Source of the DNA: Scytalidium lignicola | Taxonomy: Eukaryota; Ascomycota; Leotiomycetes | NCBI GenBank assembly: GCA_002812745.2 | Contig: NCSJ02000188.1 | Span: forward strand, 19,790 to 83,789 | Length of the DNA stretch: 64,000 bases | Direction of reading: 5' to 3' | In this document: one piece after another, positions 33,250 through 44,146 of the stretch | Layout of the letters: each line of letters opens with the position of its first letter | Position numbering within the stretch: position 1 is the stretch's first letter | The notes under the pieces: model-generated | The model's database searches: none | Told to the model about the DNA's origin: nothing | What the model saw: the letters and a program-made list of their open reading frames with translations, nothing else | Position numbers and translations under genes: made by a program

Positions 33250-34064
33250 CATCACTTAAAACGTCCCGGTCTGTTTTTTATCTTTTCGGCCGCTGATTAC
33301 AACTGGGATTCTCTTCATAAGCATATGCCACAGTACAATGAATAGCACGTTGTAACCTCAGGAGAACAAATCAAACTTTCAAGGAATAACTTACAAGATA
33401 ACCCTCATATTGCAGCTTACCACTTCCACCGTCGATTTACTGTTTTTATAACCAAGGTTATAACCCCAAAATTCAGTGTAGACAATAACTGGAATAAGTA
33501 CAAATAGCAAAACCGTAACTCTACGCATAACCATGGGTTTGTATGGATAAGGCGTTGCTCTCCAGAAGAGGCTTTAACTGAAGAAGTACAGCACGCTTTT
33601 GCTCAATATTAGGGTATATTTATCACCGTTGTACACTCAAATCCAGAACGTAGACTGGATGAGATATCTTTATGTCTTTACCTCCTGAACAACAAGTTAA
33701 CACAGTTGATCACCTTACAGCTTACTTGAATAGGTTTCAAATCCATACTTACACAGATGCTTATTGTCTCCAAAAGGTTAAAGGTTCTACTACTAAATCT
33801 TGTAAGTTCTACTTTCTGAAACGATTACAGCCTGCACCTACAGTTGACAGATCTCAGAACCCAAAACGCTATATGTTTGCGCCAAAAAGAGACTACCCTC
33901 GATTAAACGTGTACAACAAGCTAATTACACTTGGTTGGTTGGCAAATACTAATATATCTCCTTATACTTCGAACGAGGCTGTTGTGAATTACATAGCTAA
34001 ATATGCTAGAACGAGATTGGGGTGTTCAAGAGATATGCTATCTTCTGTTAAATCTCCCTCTTAG
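33250..34064 (+). pseudogene. Helitron Rep (HUH nickase) fragment
   Basis: Contains the HUH signature HNHG at 33526-33537 and a later open frame (33672-34064) with HTYTDAYCLQKVKG, CKFYFLKRL, a YMFAPKRDYPRLNVYNKLI block and VVNYIAKYA. A TAG lies just before the HUH motif (about 33506) and another after AKYA at about 34062, so no continuous Rep can be made. Confidence 0.7.
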
Positions 34065-34969
34065 CAATTACTCTCGAACAGTAATAACTGTTGATTGTTA
34101 ACCTTTCCAAGATCAGACAGTGCTTGCAGTTATCGAAGATGGAGAAATATCAAATAGTAAGTTGTATTTAAAGAAGTATATTGGTCGCCCTGACACTGTT
34201 GAAGAACTAACTTATATCGACTTCTTACGTTATTGTAATTATTGTTGAACAGAATTGTGCAGGGAATAGGTTCAGAACGATTGAATTGATTGTCTATAGA
34301 ACTACGGAATTCAGAGATCTAATATACACAGAGTAGCGGTCTACCTACGGTCGTAGCAATGGTTATGTACGGACCGTATTATAGTGGAGGTTATGGAGTA
34401 GAGATCCGCAAGATAGTGAGGTGGCATATCCACCATGTCCACCATTCATAATATGCATAATGTGCATAATATGCATAACATTCAACAATTATAATATATT
34501 CAAGAAGAGATTTAGAGCTAAACCTCGAATTTTGAACTACTTTCCACAGTATAAATCCACTGGAAATCAACGAGAAGACTTTTGTCGAACAAAATTAATT
34601 CTCTACTATTCTTTCCGACAAACCAGCGATCTTTTAAGCTAATTCTCTACTTAGGAAGAAGCTTACACAAATTGCGTTCAAATACATAATTATCACGAAT
34701 CTGGTGACTTAGAAGATGAGTTTGAACAACCTGATAGTAATGAGTTTGAAGAACCTTCAGATACTGAAGATTTAGAAGGTTTAGAAAGTTTAAAAGCTTC
34801 CTAGGAAGATATGGCTAGACAACTTCCGAATTGTCAAGGTGACAGATTAGAAGACCTTAATTTACTTGGTCAACATAATATCAATCAAGTTGATTGGTCT
34901 ACTTATATTGTTGATCAATTTTTGGATTTAAACTAGTGGAATAACCAAAAGGCAGCTAATCCAGCTAAA

Positions 34970-35659
34970 ATGACAGTAAATCAAGCTTCTCAACGTCTTT
35001 TCAGCACTCTTCAAGGTAAGCAACGTCAGATCTTTGATTTAGTTGTTAATCACTACCAAGAGACCTTGAATACTATTCAGCCAGGACCTCCACAGTTGCA
35101 CATTCATAGGAAAGCAGGAACTGGCAAATCTCACGTTATTTGGCTTCTTTCAAGTAAATTTCAAGAATTAGCTACTGCCAATAGTCAACAGAATCTAGTA
35201 TTCAGGTCCGCTCATACTAGTGTAACTGCTCATAGTATATCTGGCAAAACAATTCATTCTCTGTTTTGATTATCTATAAAAAGGAAGTTTGAATCACTTC
35301 GGAATTCAACACTTATAAATATACAGAATATCTTTAAGTCTTGCAAGTATTTAATAATCAACGAGAAATCAATGATTAGCTTACAACAACTATCATATTT
35401 AGATCAACGTTGCTACCAGATCTTCCCTCGATATTCAGATATTCGATTTAGAGGTTTAAATATTCTATTTAATAACTTCTTTCAACTCCCTCCTGTTTGT
35501 AACAAAGCTCTTTTTGCTGAGGTGAACTGTAAATCTTCAGTAGAAGATATTCAAGGTCCATCAGCCTACTTAGACTTCAACCAAACCATCTGTCAGAGGT
35601 ACAGTAAGCATGCAGGAAAGCTAGGAGGTGGACGGCCCTATCAGAGGCTACGCAGCTAG
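34970..35659 (+). pseudogene. Helitron PIF1-like helicase fragment
   Basis: Walker A HRKAGTGKSHVIW is encoded near 35104-35142, preceded by the QRQIFDLVVNHY segment usual at the start of PIF1-type helicases. After a TGA at 35267-35269 the downstream frame holds INEKSMISLQQL (Walker B region, with Asn where the family has an acidic residue) and NNFFQLPPV, the motif after it. The C-terminal helicase motifs are missing or unreadable. Confidence 0.7.
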
Positions 35660-36126
35660 TTATAGAGGTTTATAAGTGTAAGGTATGATTTTACAACCAT
35701 TGACTTGAATAGTATATTCTTATGCAATAATGTTAATACACACATTTTTCTGTTTATACTTATAAGCTTGTATAACCCTTCTTAGCTTCTGTTCTAGCTT
35801 ATATTTCTTGCTCTCCATATAAGAACATCTGAATTCAGCAATAAGTTGTAAATAGTACTTATATCAAGGTTGTTGTACATATTAATCATGTTTTGTACTT
35901 GTTATTTTACCTTGATTTTGCTGATTTCCTCTATAGCTTTCTTGATTATTATAACTCTTTAGTTAACAGTTAAGGCTAAAGTATTAAGTTTTGACATGTA
36001 TAAGTAAGTGTTATAAATTAAAGTTATTAACAATAATTAAAATACATTTTGTTTTCTATGTTTTACTTCTTAAATTAACATCTAAGAATGCTTAAACACT
36101 AATGCTAAAAGAAGTCAATCTAGAAA

Positions 36127-36320
36127 GAGAATATAAAGTTAAGAAAATCATTAATCATAAGATATATTATAAGAAACTACAATACTTGGTTAAATGGATA
36201 AGATATCCAGAGAATAAAAACAGATAAAAACTTACTTTTAATCTTATAAGTTGTAAGGAGTTACTAAAGGCATATCACCAAACTCATCCTAAAATGGATT
36301 TCCAGACAATAAAATCATAA
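36127..36320 (+). pseudogene. Integrase C-terminal chromodomain relic
   Basis: In frame: YKVKKIINHKIYYKKLQYLV, then KWIRYPENKN, a stop, then LISCKELLKAYHQTHPKM. The LQYLVKW core and the following spacing are characteristic of chromodomains at the end of chromovirus integrases, which steer insertion to heterochromatin. One in-frame TAA replaces the residue after the NKN segment. Confidence 0.75.
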
Positions 36321-36492
36321 GGTCAGAAAAGAAGAGGTTAGCAACAGAGGAAGAAACCTTACTTATACAAGCAAAACATAACTTTTCAAACAACTTCTCT
36401 TACCTCTCTTTCTCTTCTACAACATCGAGTTCGTCTAAAGTTTTCAGATTACAACAAAACATTTCCTAAGTATACTTCTTCAAGAAGGATTA

Positions 36493-36720
36493 CTACTTCT
36501 TTAAACAAACTAAGCAAGCTATCATCTCTAGAAGAACTTCATTGGTTTTCTCTTCCTCCTCCACAAGCTGGTCATGCTTATGCTTATATACAAGGAAAAA
36601 AGAGGAAGTAACTCCTTTGCCGTCATAAGATTGCTTACAACATAAGCACTTATTACAATGATTAGAATTAAGGTCCATCTTGCAGACAAAGCCATTTCGC
36701 TTGCAAAACAAACAAAGCAT
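36493..36720 (-). CDS. Small Zn2Cys6-like ORF antisense in gypsy element
   Basis: An uninterrupted 75-codon frame in a region where everything else is full of stops. It begins MLCLFCKRNGFVCKMD and has spacing C-X2-C-X6-C-X8-C-X2-C-X6-Y, that is a Zn(II)2Cys6-like pattern in which the sixth position is Tyr, explicable by one G:C to A:T change. A Glu-rich predicted coiled coil follows (QLVEEEEKTNEVLLEM). It lies between the chromodomain and the 3' LTR, opposite to pol. Small Cys-rich proteins of this kind are often annotated next to fungal retroelements. The function is unknown; DNA or RNA binding is inferred only from the motif. Confidence 0.5.
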   Translation of the reverse strand: MLCLFCKRNGFVCKMDLNSNHCNKCLCCKQSYDGKGVTSSFFLVYKHKHDQLVEEEEKTNEVLLEMIACLVCLKK

Positions 36721-36924
36721 TACTTTAAAACTGTATTCGTCGATATAGTTACCTAAGGTTGTTCACTCTTGATATTTTCTTAATCTTGTTCTTTCTTCTG
36801 TGTTACTCTCAGAACGTTGTTGTTTAAGTAGTATATTGAAAAAGAAAGAAGAATTGTTGAACAAAGAGATTGTTCGAAGATAACGTTTTAATGTTAAGAC
36901 AACACTAAGCAAGAAAAGGGATAA

Positions 36925-37283
36925 TGTTACAGGTTTTACTATAACACACTAATTAGTATAAGCCTAAAGCTCAGTACAAATACATTGTACAAGAGAACCT
37001 AACAATTAAACAGTCATATAATAAGGACTTAAGACCTAGGGAGTCCAGAGTTTATTAGCTTAAAACTTAAGGACTTAAGAGTTCAAGGGTCCAGTAATAT
37101 TTCATTATCTATATAAGTACACTATAAGAACACAAGAGTAAACTCCTTATATTCAACCTAAATACATTATTAAACCTTACCTTAAACTTAGTCACTTACT
37201 TGTGTATCACACATTTCCATTGTCCCTGAACATCTACCCTACCCCTAGTTATCCAGTAACCTGGATAACTTAGTTTTATAACA
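36925..37283 (+). repeat. 3' LTR, gypsy family 2
   Basis: Starts TGTTACAGG and ends TTATAACA; contains TATCTATATAAGTACAC. It matches the LTR at 60765-61106 along its length (for example the shared TCATTATCTATATAAG and TTCAACCTAAATACATTA). The polypurine tract before it marks it as a 3' LTR of a plus-oriented element. Confidence 0.8.
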
Positions 37284-38546
37284 TATTTTATGTGAATTAT
37301 AAAAAGGAACTTAATAAGTTTTGAATAAGTATTAAATTATGATTATTATTTGATTCAGCTGATAAGTTAACAGAGAAACTATATAAAATATATGTTAAAT
37401 TAACAAATATAATATAATTTGCAAAAGAATAAATAAAGGTATATTATGATGAGAAATATAATGTAAAACTTATGTATAAAAAGAAGGATAAAGTTTACTT
37501 TCAATGAAAAAATTTACAAACAAAAAGACTAAGTAACATATTTAACTTTGTAAAGTTAAGATTATTTAAGGTTNAAAAAAGTCTATAAACTAATAACAAT
37601 TAAATTAAAGCTATTAAAAGTTATGAGAATATATTTTGTATTTTATATAGTATTATTAAAACTAATACTTAAGAATATGTTATTAATGCTAAGTATAAAG
37701 GTCAAATTATAACTTGATAAGGAATAAGTAGTCGNAAAAAATCTTGGACTATAAATACTAGTATAAGAAAATTCAATACTTGGTTAAGTGAGAAGGATTT
37801 CCAGAATCTGACAATTCATAAGAACTTACTGAACATTTAAAGAACATTAAAAAGATAATAAAGAGTTATTATCAAACTCTAGTTAAAAAGGATCCTTAGG
37901 AGGAGGAATTAATTGAGTTAGTAAGATAAGTGAAGAATTGATGATGTTAGTACTCAATATAAAGAGGTTAACTGAGGAATGTTACTTGCCTTCATCAGGA
38001 GGATGTGATAAGCCTTTAGTAAAGACTAAGAGGTTAANGTTTTTCTTTTTTCTAACNTTTTCTTTTTTCNTTTTATTTCNTTTTAGTTCTTCGATGATGA
38101 AAGTACCTTTTTGAATTATATTTATAGCCTTGAATTTCAATTATTTTTAAAGCTTGTGAAGGTATAATCATTTAACAAGCATTTGTTGTATTTAAGTCTT
38201 GAGAAGCTCTTCTTTAAAGTTAAGACAATCCTTTTCACAGGAGACTTATTCTAGTTTGTTAACATTAAGACTAAGAATGTTATAACAAGTGCTTTTACAA
38301 GTATACTTTGAATATTTGTTAGAGCCTTCAACTTGATAACAAGTATAATTGTTATTTGCATAAAATTTACATTAAGAAGTTATAAGAAAACTAAAAGATT
38401 TTATGTTTTCTACTTGTTTAATATAAGTTTTGTATGTTCAAGAATAAGAAGGCATTATGGATAAAAAGTATAGTTAACAGAATAATGGAGATTGTTCAAT
38501 GTTATTAGTTAAGTGTTAGGACAATGTTAGGATAAAAAGGGGATAA
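37284..38546 (+). mobile_element. 3' end of second Ty3/gypsy chromovirus, family 1 (internal)
   Basis: Stop-ridden AT-rich sequence. At about 37737-37905 a second chromodomain relic is readable (YKKIQYLVK, then EGFPESDNS, then IIKSYYQTLVKKDP). A purine tract AAAAAGGGGATAA at 38533-38546 leads into the family-1 LTR. The 5' part of the element is not recognisable. Confidence 0.65.
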
Positions 38547-38879
38547 TATTATAGTTCTTACTATCATAATCTGATAAACGTTAAGTAGTAGCCTATAGAG
38601 TATTCGTGATTAAACAAGATGTTGAGTTATATGACTTATACAAGTAATATAAGGCGTATAAGGAGGTATTAGGATTATACTAGTTATATAAGGCTATATT
38701 CATTTGTTTATATAAGAATATACTCTTTAAACTTTAGTTAAGAACTTTGTGTTCAACTTAAGTTATAACTCTATTAGATATATTTGTTATTATAACACTA
38801 GACAACTTACTTCTATATAAACTTTGTGAGAGTGACTAGACTTACCTTATATGACTGTGTTATAAGTAGTCTTGTAACA
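38547..38879 (+). repeat. 3' LTR, gypsy family 1, heavily RIP-mutated
   Basis: Homologous to the solo LTR at 26346-26687. In the 65-bp stretch around the TATATAAG box (26517-26582 versus 38709-38774) I count nine differences, and all read as C-to-T or G-to-A from the left copy to this one. Even the terminal TGTTACGG has become TATTATAG. Confidence 0.8.
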
Positions 38880-40374
38880 TTTACTGTTTTAAAGTGTATA
38901 TATAATTTTATAATTAAAGTAAAAGTATAAGTTAATATATATTATATTAACAAGTTTGATTTTCTTAATATTTACTTAACTATATATTAAAAAAATCTTT
39001 AAATTAAACAATATTTGTTAAGGATTTTTAATAATAGAATTAGTTTTATATAACCTTTAACATGTTATATTTAAATTAAAAGTTAAAATGGTAAAGATTT
39101 TTACTTCTCTTAAAAGCTTTTATAATTCTAAAGTTCTTTAAGTTTTTAAAACATTTTATAATATAATTTAATTGTAAAAATAATATAAGACTATTAAATT
39201 AAAACTTTAATAATATTAAAGTCCTTTTATACTTATTAGAATTATATTTGCTTAACTTTTNAAAAAAATGTTAGATAATTATATATAATATTATATTTTT
39301 AATAAAAGAAAAAGATAATTTAAAAGTTATTAACTAATCAATTTAGCAAAAACTTAAAAAATTTAAAAAGTAATTAACTTATAAAAGTTCTTTAATAGTA
39401 TAAAAAGCTTAAAAGCTTGTTTAATCAAGTATAATTGCTTAAGAAATGATAAAGATAGTAAATCTAGAAAGTATAACACAAACCTTGCTAATATTATAAC
39501 AACAGCTATCTAAGTGCTCAAAGTGTAAAAGTACAAAGCATAAAATAAACAAATACTTTAATTTAGCTAACAATTAAATATATTACAATATATTTGTTTT
39601 ATGGTTGAATATTTGGTGTTGAATGCTCAGGTAGTGAGGAGGTGATCCGACTGATAGAGTGATCCGACCAATAGGGAATTACGTTAATTAGTTCATGTAT
39701 TTACGTAACTTATTAGCTTGATTAGATAAACTAGTATGTAGTTGTTGTGGATCAAGACTGGACGTTAGTTATCCCTCTTTCATGCCAAGGCGATATGATA
39801 TGGTAAGTAGTATTAATATAGAAGGTGAATTTGATTTAGCAACCACCCCAATACTCTCCTCATCACTCGAATGTTAATTATATCTCCGTAATACAGTAAT
39901 ACGCTCTCTTATTTCGCTCTAGCCCCAGCCATATGAGACCTTACTCGTGGATACGTCATGGGCAACATCGATGTACGTTGTTTGTTTCGGCTTGATTTAA
40001 GATTCGTACGCAATTTTTCATCCCAATCATTGACTGATCTCTGTGTTTGCAGGAGCAGTCTAAGCTAGATTTCTTATCCTTTATTCAAAAAATTAAGTAG
40101 ATGTATGTGTATGACTTCTTAACTTACATCTGCCCTTGCCTAGTTATCACTGTGTAGAATTCTATATAATTTCCTCTGCTGCATCTGGCTTAAATTCATG
40201 TACTTATCTTTTTTCCTCGACATATCATACTTCCGTGTACTTTTCTCATCTAGCCAAAATCCTCTAAAAAAATCCGAAGTACATACATCTCAAATTAAGT
40301 GAAAATACATATGATGTGTATCAACAAAGACTTCTCCAAAGCCTTCTTTCCCCTTCCATCTTGAATTGAGATGG
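38880..40374. other. End of AT-rich block and 3' flank of sidI, no gene
   Basis: Until about 39590 the DNA is nearly pure A/T without readable elements. From about 39600 the composition returns to that of genic DNA. No open frame of interest on either strand. Confidence 0.5.
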
Positions 40375-42501
40375 TTATAATTTTGCCCCCTGTTCTATCC
40401 TTAGCTTCCGTCCATTCTCCTTCGCATCAACAATGCTCTCCCCCAACGCCCGTAATTCAAACTTTTTCACCTTTCCACTCCCTGTCTGGGGAATCTCGTT
40501 TGGAGCACCCTCGTGTCCAAGCCAGAATACATGGACGGGAGCCTTGTGTCGACCCAGAGTCTGTCGGGTCCAAGCACGAATTTCCTCATCGGTGGGTTTC
40601 GTAGGGTGGGAAGCAGGCGAATGGTGAAGAAATGCGCCAACTACTTCACCATAGCGCGCATTGCGGATGCCTACTACTGCTGCGCGTGAGATGGCCGGAT
40701 GTGCACAGAGACGTTCTTCGATTTCGATGGGATAGATGTTCTCGCCTCCTAAGATTGTATTGTCAGCAATTCCTTGTCCAAGCATAAATTTTTTCCCCTC
40801 CCACCATGGTGGGAAACGGAATCAAGAGATCTTAAAGACAGATAAGAATTCACCTCGAATGATAATATCTTTGAATCTCCCTGTGATGCTGCAGTATCCA
40901 TTCTCATCGAATACAGCTTCGTCACCTGTATGTAGCCACAGAGTCCCCTCCTCGTCTCTCCGCATTGCTTCGTTGGTCTTTTCCAGGTTGTTAAAGTATC
41001 CCTTCTGGAGAGAGTAACCAGCAATGCAGAGTTCACCTCGTACACCTTGAGGTACAATGGCACCGGTTCGGTCTACGATCTTGGCTCGGAGATGGGGGAG
41101 GAGTTTGCCAACTGTGGTGAGACGAGTATGTATGCTATCGTAAGTGAAGGCATTGAAGCAAGTTGGAGATGCTTCAGTTAGACCTTCAGAGAGAATATTA
41201 GTATGGAAATTCTACTTCAGAAGGTAGCTTGGTTTCAAACTCTCTGATCATACGTAGTTAAAGGGTGCCGCCTACCGTAGCTACTCGTATATTCTCTCAT
41301 CCCCAACTCTGCCACCAACCTCTTCATAAGAGGCCTCGGAACTGGTGCACCTGCGATAATACCAGTCCTCAACCTATCGCATCTCCAATCCTTGGGTCTC
41401 TCTAGACTTAAAAGCTCTTCAAACATGGTAGGAACTCCATGAAGTGCAGTGCAGCGTTCCGTAGACAGAGATTGAAGGACAGCTGAAGCCGAAAAAGTGG
41501 GTGAAGGAAGGACGATTTTGGCACCGTGGGAAAGGACAGTTAAAACGCCTAGGACAAGACCGAAGCAGTGAAATAGAGGAGGTGGGCAGCAGAGGATATC
41601 GGCAGGCGTAAAACAGAGGCGGTCCCCAATGGCTTGTGCGTTATTCACTAGGTTGCTACCAGTTGATCTTGGTTAGCAGCGCAAACTTCTTTTTGCAAGG
41701 TGGATTCTGAAATATATCATGGAAAATAATAATTAAATTACGAACTCACAAGTGTGTAAGCATGGCTGCTTTAGGATTCCCGGTTGATCCGCTTGTATAC
41801 TGAAAGTTGCAGACATCGTCTAGATCAACCTTCACGTGCATACTCTCCAAAACCTCCAGCGGGATGCTTCGACCTTCATCTTTCAGATCACTATAAGTTG
41901 GAAATCCGGTTAAAGAATCCCTTAGCATGATAATTCGCTCCAACATCTCCGACCTCTCATTCTCCTTCGGGTGGGGACCTAGGTGATCCAAAAGCTTACT
42001 CATGCTCACTCGTCCTATATTTGGCTGCGAGAAGAGTATTCTACATCCTATCCACGGTGAAATTAGCCCTCCATATTCAATTGCTCCAAAATAATATGAA
42101 TAGGTGATCATCTCACCAGAATGCGCCAGGGCACGCAACGCCTCGTCAGTAGTGTATGTATTATTCAAAACAACCAAGATCGCCCCGATATACGCCACGC
42201 CAAAGAAAACAGCAACATATTCAGCATAATTACCAGCCAAGATTCCAATCCTATCACCCGGTTTGATTCCCATTGAAAGTAGACCTTGGGCGACCTGGAG
42301 ACTTTCGCTCCGCAGAGTATCGTAGGTCCATCTGGTGTTGAGGGATGGGCAAACTATACACTCGTTGGAGCCTCGGGCAAGGGCTTGTTGGTCAAGCAGC
42401 TGACCAAGAGTTACATGCTTGAGGGGAGGGTAAGAGGGACCCTCAATTAAGGAGGGCCCACGATATATTGGAGCTGTGGAGGCATGAAGTGTATCGTTCA
42501 T
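40375..42501 (-). CDS. sidI: Mevalonyl-CoA ligase, SidI-like acyl-CoA synthetase
   Basis: Exons 42501-42117, 42047-41750, 41655-41276, 41183-40854 and 40748-40375; introns 69, 94, 92 and 105 bp. The phases close to 588 residues, the usual SidI length. ANL-superfamily motifs are in order: YTSGSTGNPKAAMLTH, CPPPLFHCFGLVLG, GIIAGAPVPRPLMKRL, SSYGLTEASPTC, LHTGDEAVFDENGYC, GRFKDIIIRGGENIYP and the catalytic-Lys region GSGKVKKFELR. The N-terminal SYPPLKHVTLGQLLDQQA and other stretches are very close to Aspergillus SidI, which activates mevalonate for the fusarinine/TAFC siderophore branch. The protein ends AKL, a canonical PTS1 peroxisomal signal, consistent with the peroxisomal location known for this pathway step. 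The ATG at 42501 precedes MNDTLHAST; the upstream frame has no ATG. The neighbour is sidA. A general medium-chain acyl-CoA ligase is the alternative. Confidence 0.88.
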
Positions 42502-43778
42502 GTTGAGCTCCCAGACACCTTTGAAATAGAGGTGTGATGATCTGATGATTACTATGGTAATGATCTTCTTCTGGATCTGCAAGCCCAAGGGGAGAGCAAG
42601 TATAAATCGATGTTGTTGGCCGATGCAGGCGCAAACCTTTCGACTGTGGAGATATATATTTAAAAGGAATTATAGGGCAATTACCAGCACTCAGTGAAGA
42701 TCATTCAATCCCTGCCAGCCTATGAAAACAAAGAGGCATGTTATAAAATAAAAAGCAGAGAATCTTCTATGACATCTACTATCTACTAATTACAATTATT
42801 TACATGTCAGCCGCATAAAACATTTTGAGACGGATCGGNAAAAAAACTTGTGCTATGAGCGTATTTCAGATAGCACACCATATTGCCGTAATTGCCGTAA
42901 TCCTAGATTTCGAAGAAGCTTCGAGTCAATCTGGGAGACAAAGGCCCTGACGAGCGACTCGATATTACCAAGGTACTACAGTTGGTGCAATGCGCGGGAC
43001 ATCTGGGCTTGGCTTACGCCGCATCTCCGTCCGTTTCGCAACTAAGGGCGACTTAACTGTTGAGCAGTGCTCAAAATTTCCACTAGATGATTAAGGACGA
43101 AGATCACTAGTGTAGCAGACACTCTATTATCATGGTTGGCCTCGGCTTCGTGTGGCATTGCATCACCTACGCGATATTGCGGGTGGGAACACGTACGAGC
43201 AGCGTGGAAGTAGAATGAAGCATCATTGATGCGTTAAAGTTATCAGATGGCGCTATTTCGGCCAAGTTCCCCAATCCGTCATAGGCTTTCTGCATCTGAG
43301 CCACTTCCTTGCTCAGGTTTTACTTTAGCATTCGGATCCGAATACGGGTGCCCAGGGAAACCTTCATGTGCCCCGCAGGTGGGAATTCCCGGAGTTCATA
43401 CTGTATGCTGCAGAGGAGTGTACTTACGTAGGAGTGGTAATGGGGGAGGGACGCAAGAAACCAAGAGGGGTTTGTGAATTGACGAAATGGAGCGCATGAG
43501 GTGGATGTTGGAAGTCATCATGAAGCAGCCACCAACACACGTGTCGAGTGGCTGAGAGTTAGCTGTTAGCTAGTGCAGGAGTAGACATATCAGGGGTCTA
43601 ATGCTACTGTATTCCGATGTCGGGACCAGGTTGATATACTCGTAGAGAGGGTTCAGCTCTTCTTGACTTGCGTGTTTACCTTGTTTGTTTTTTTTTTGTT
43701 CCAGGATAACCTCTCTGAAATAATGCCGTGCTGACTGTTTCGGCAGTGATTTTCTTGGACCCACACATACCTAGTTCC

Positions 43779-43787
43779 ATCTGATAA
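43779..43787 (+). promoter_or_regulatory. GATA-factor site ATCTGATAA
   Basis: Exact match to ATCWGATAA, the sequence bound by iron-sensing GATA repressors of the SreA/SRE type in filamentous fungi. It lies about 1.3 kb upstream of the sidI start. Confidence 0.5.
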
Positions 43788-43894
43788 GTCAAATTGAACA
43801 CCGAAGCTCCAACCCCCCCCTACTCGAGCTTTCTTGGTTACCATCGGATAAAAGTTTAGTACGACTGTAATTTACCGTTAATCATTAAATCACC

Positions 43895-43903
43895 TTATCA
43901 GAT
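43895..43903 (-). promoter_or_regulatory. GATA-factor site ATCTGATAA, inverted
   Basis: Written TTATCAGAT on the plus strand. It is the second exact site within 125 bp, in opposite orientation to the first. Confidence 0.5.
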
Positions 43904-44146
43904 GGGATACGAGACCTTACACTGTGAGCTTTGATGGCGCTGACGAGCATGTAGCAGTAAGGCCAATCACATCACGATTACGGCACAAGCTCCTCTGAAT
44001 GCTGTTGTGATGAGAATAGATTCTGCAGAAACTTTTTACCTGTGTATATATCTCTCTTTAAAGAAAATTGGCATAATTTTGGTCTGAACTGCACATTTGT
44101 GCCTGAAAATATAATTTCTCCCCAACATGCTCATGCCAAGACGTTC

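Larger units (their letters stand above)
32700..35700 (+). mobile_element. Helitron relic (RepHel)
   Basis: Successive plus-strand fragments follow the order of a Helitron RepHel protein. At about 32713-33198 is the N-terminal NQPLLSLAFLALFPQGKAEF region; 33260-33345 encodes LFFIFSAADYNWDSLHKHMP; 33418-33450 encodes HIAAYHFHRRF; 33526-33534 encodes the HNH of the HUH nickase motif; 33672-34064 is the rest of Rep ending NYIAKYA; and 34970-35659 is a PIF1-type helicase. Helitrons move by rolling-circle replication. Several nonsense codons (TAG/TAA) and frame changes make it inactive. I could not locate the 5' TC or 3' CTRR/hairpin ends, so the limits are approximate. Confidence 0.8.
35700..36924 (+). 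mobile_element. 3' end of Ty3/gypsy chromovirus, family 2 (internal)
   Basis: AT-rich remnant leading into the LTR at 36925. It contains a chromodomain coding relic at about 36127-36320, an antisense small ORF at 36493-36720 and a purine-rich tract (AAGAAAAGGGATAA) directly before the LTR, the expected polypurine primer. The upstream pol has been lost or is unreadable. Confidence 0.65.
42502..44146. other. sidI upstream region with GATA-type sites
   Basis: Separates sidA (3' end) from sidI (5' end). Two exact ATCWGATAA matches lie at 43779-43787 and 43895-43903, with an ATCGGATAA variant at 43843-43851. A coding-like relic in one frame at about 42905-43045 (ending VLQLVQCAGHLGLAYAASPS) has no start or partner exon. 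Otherwise no gene. Confidence 0.5.

Noticed and set aside
26346..38879. The two family-1 LTRs as the ends of one giant nested element
   Set aside because: The left LTR has its own AAATG duplication on both sides, so it is a solo LTR; the right one belongs to a separate element.
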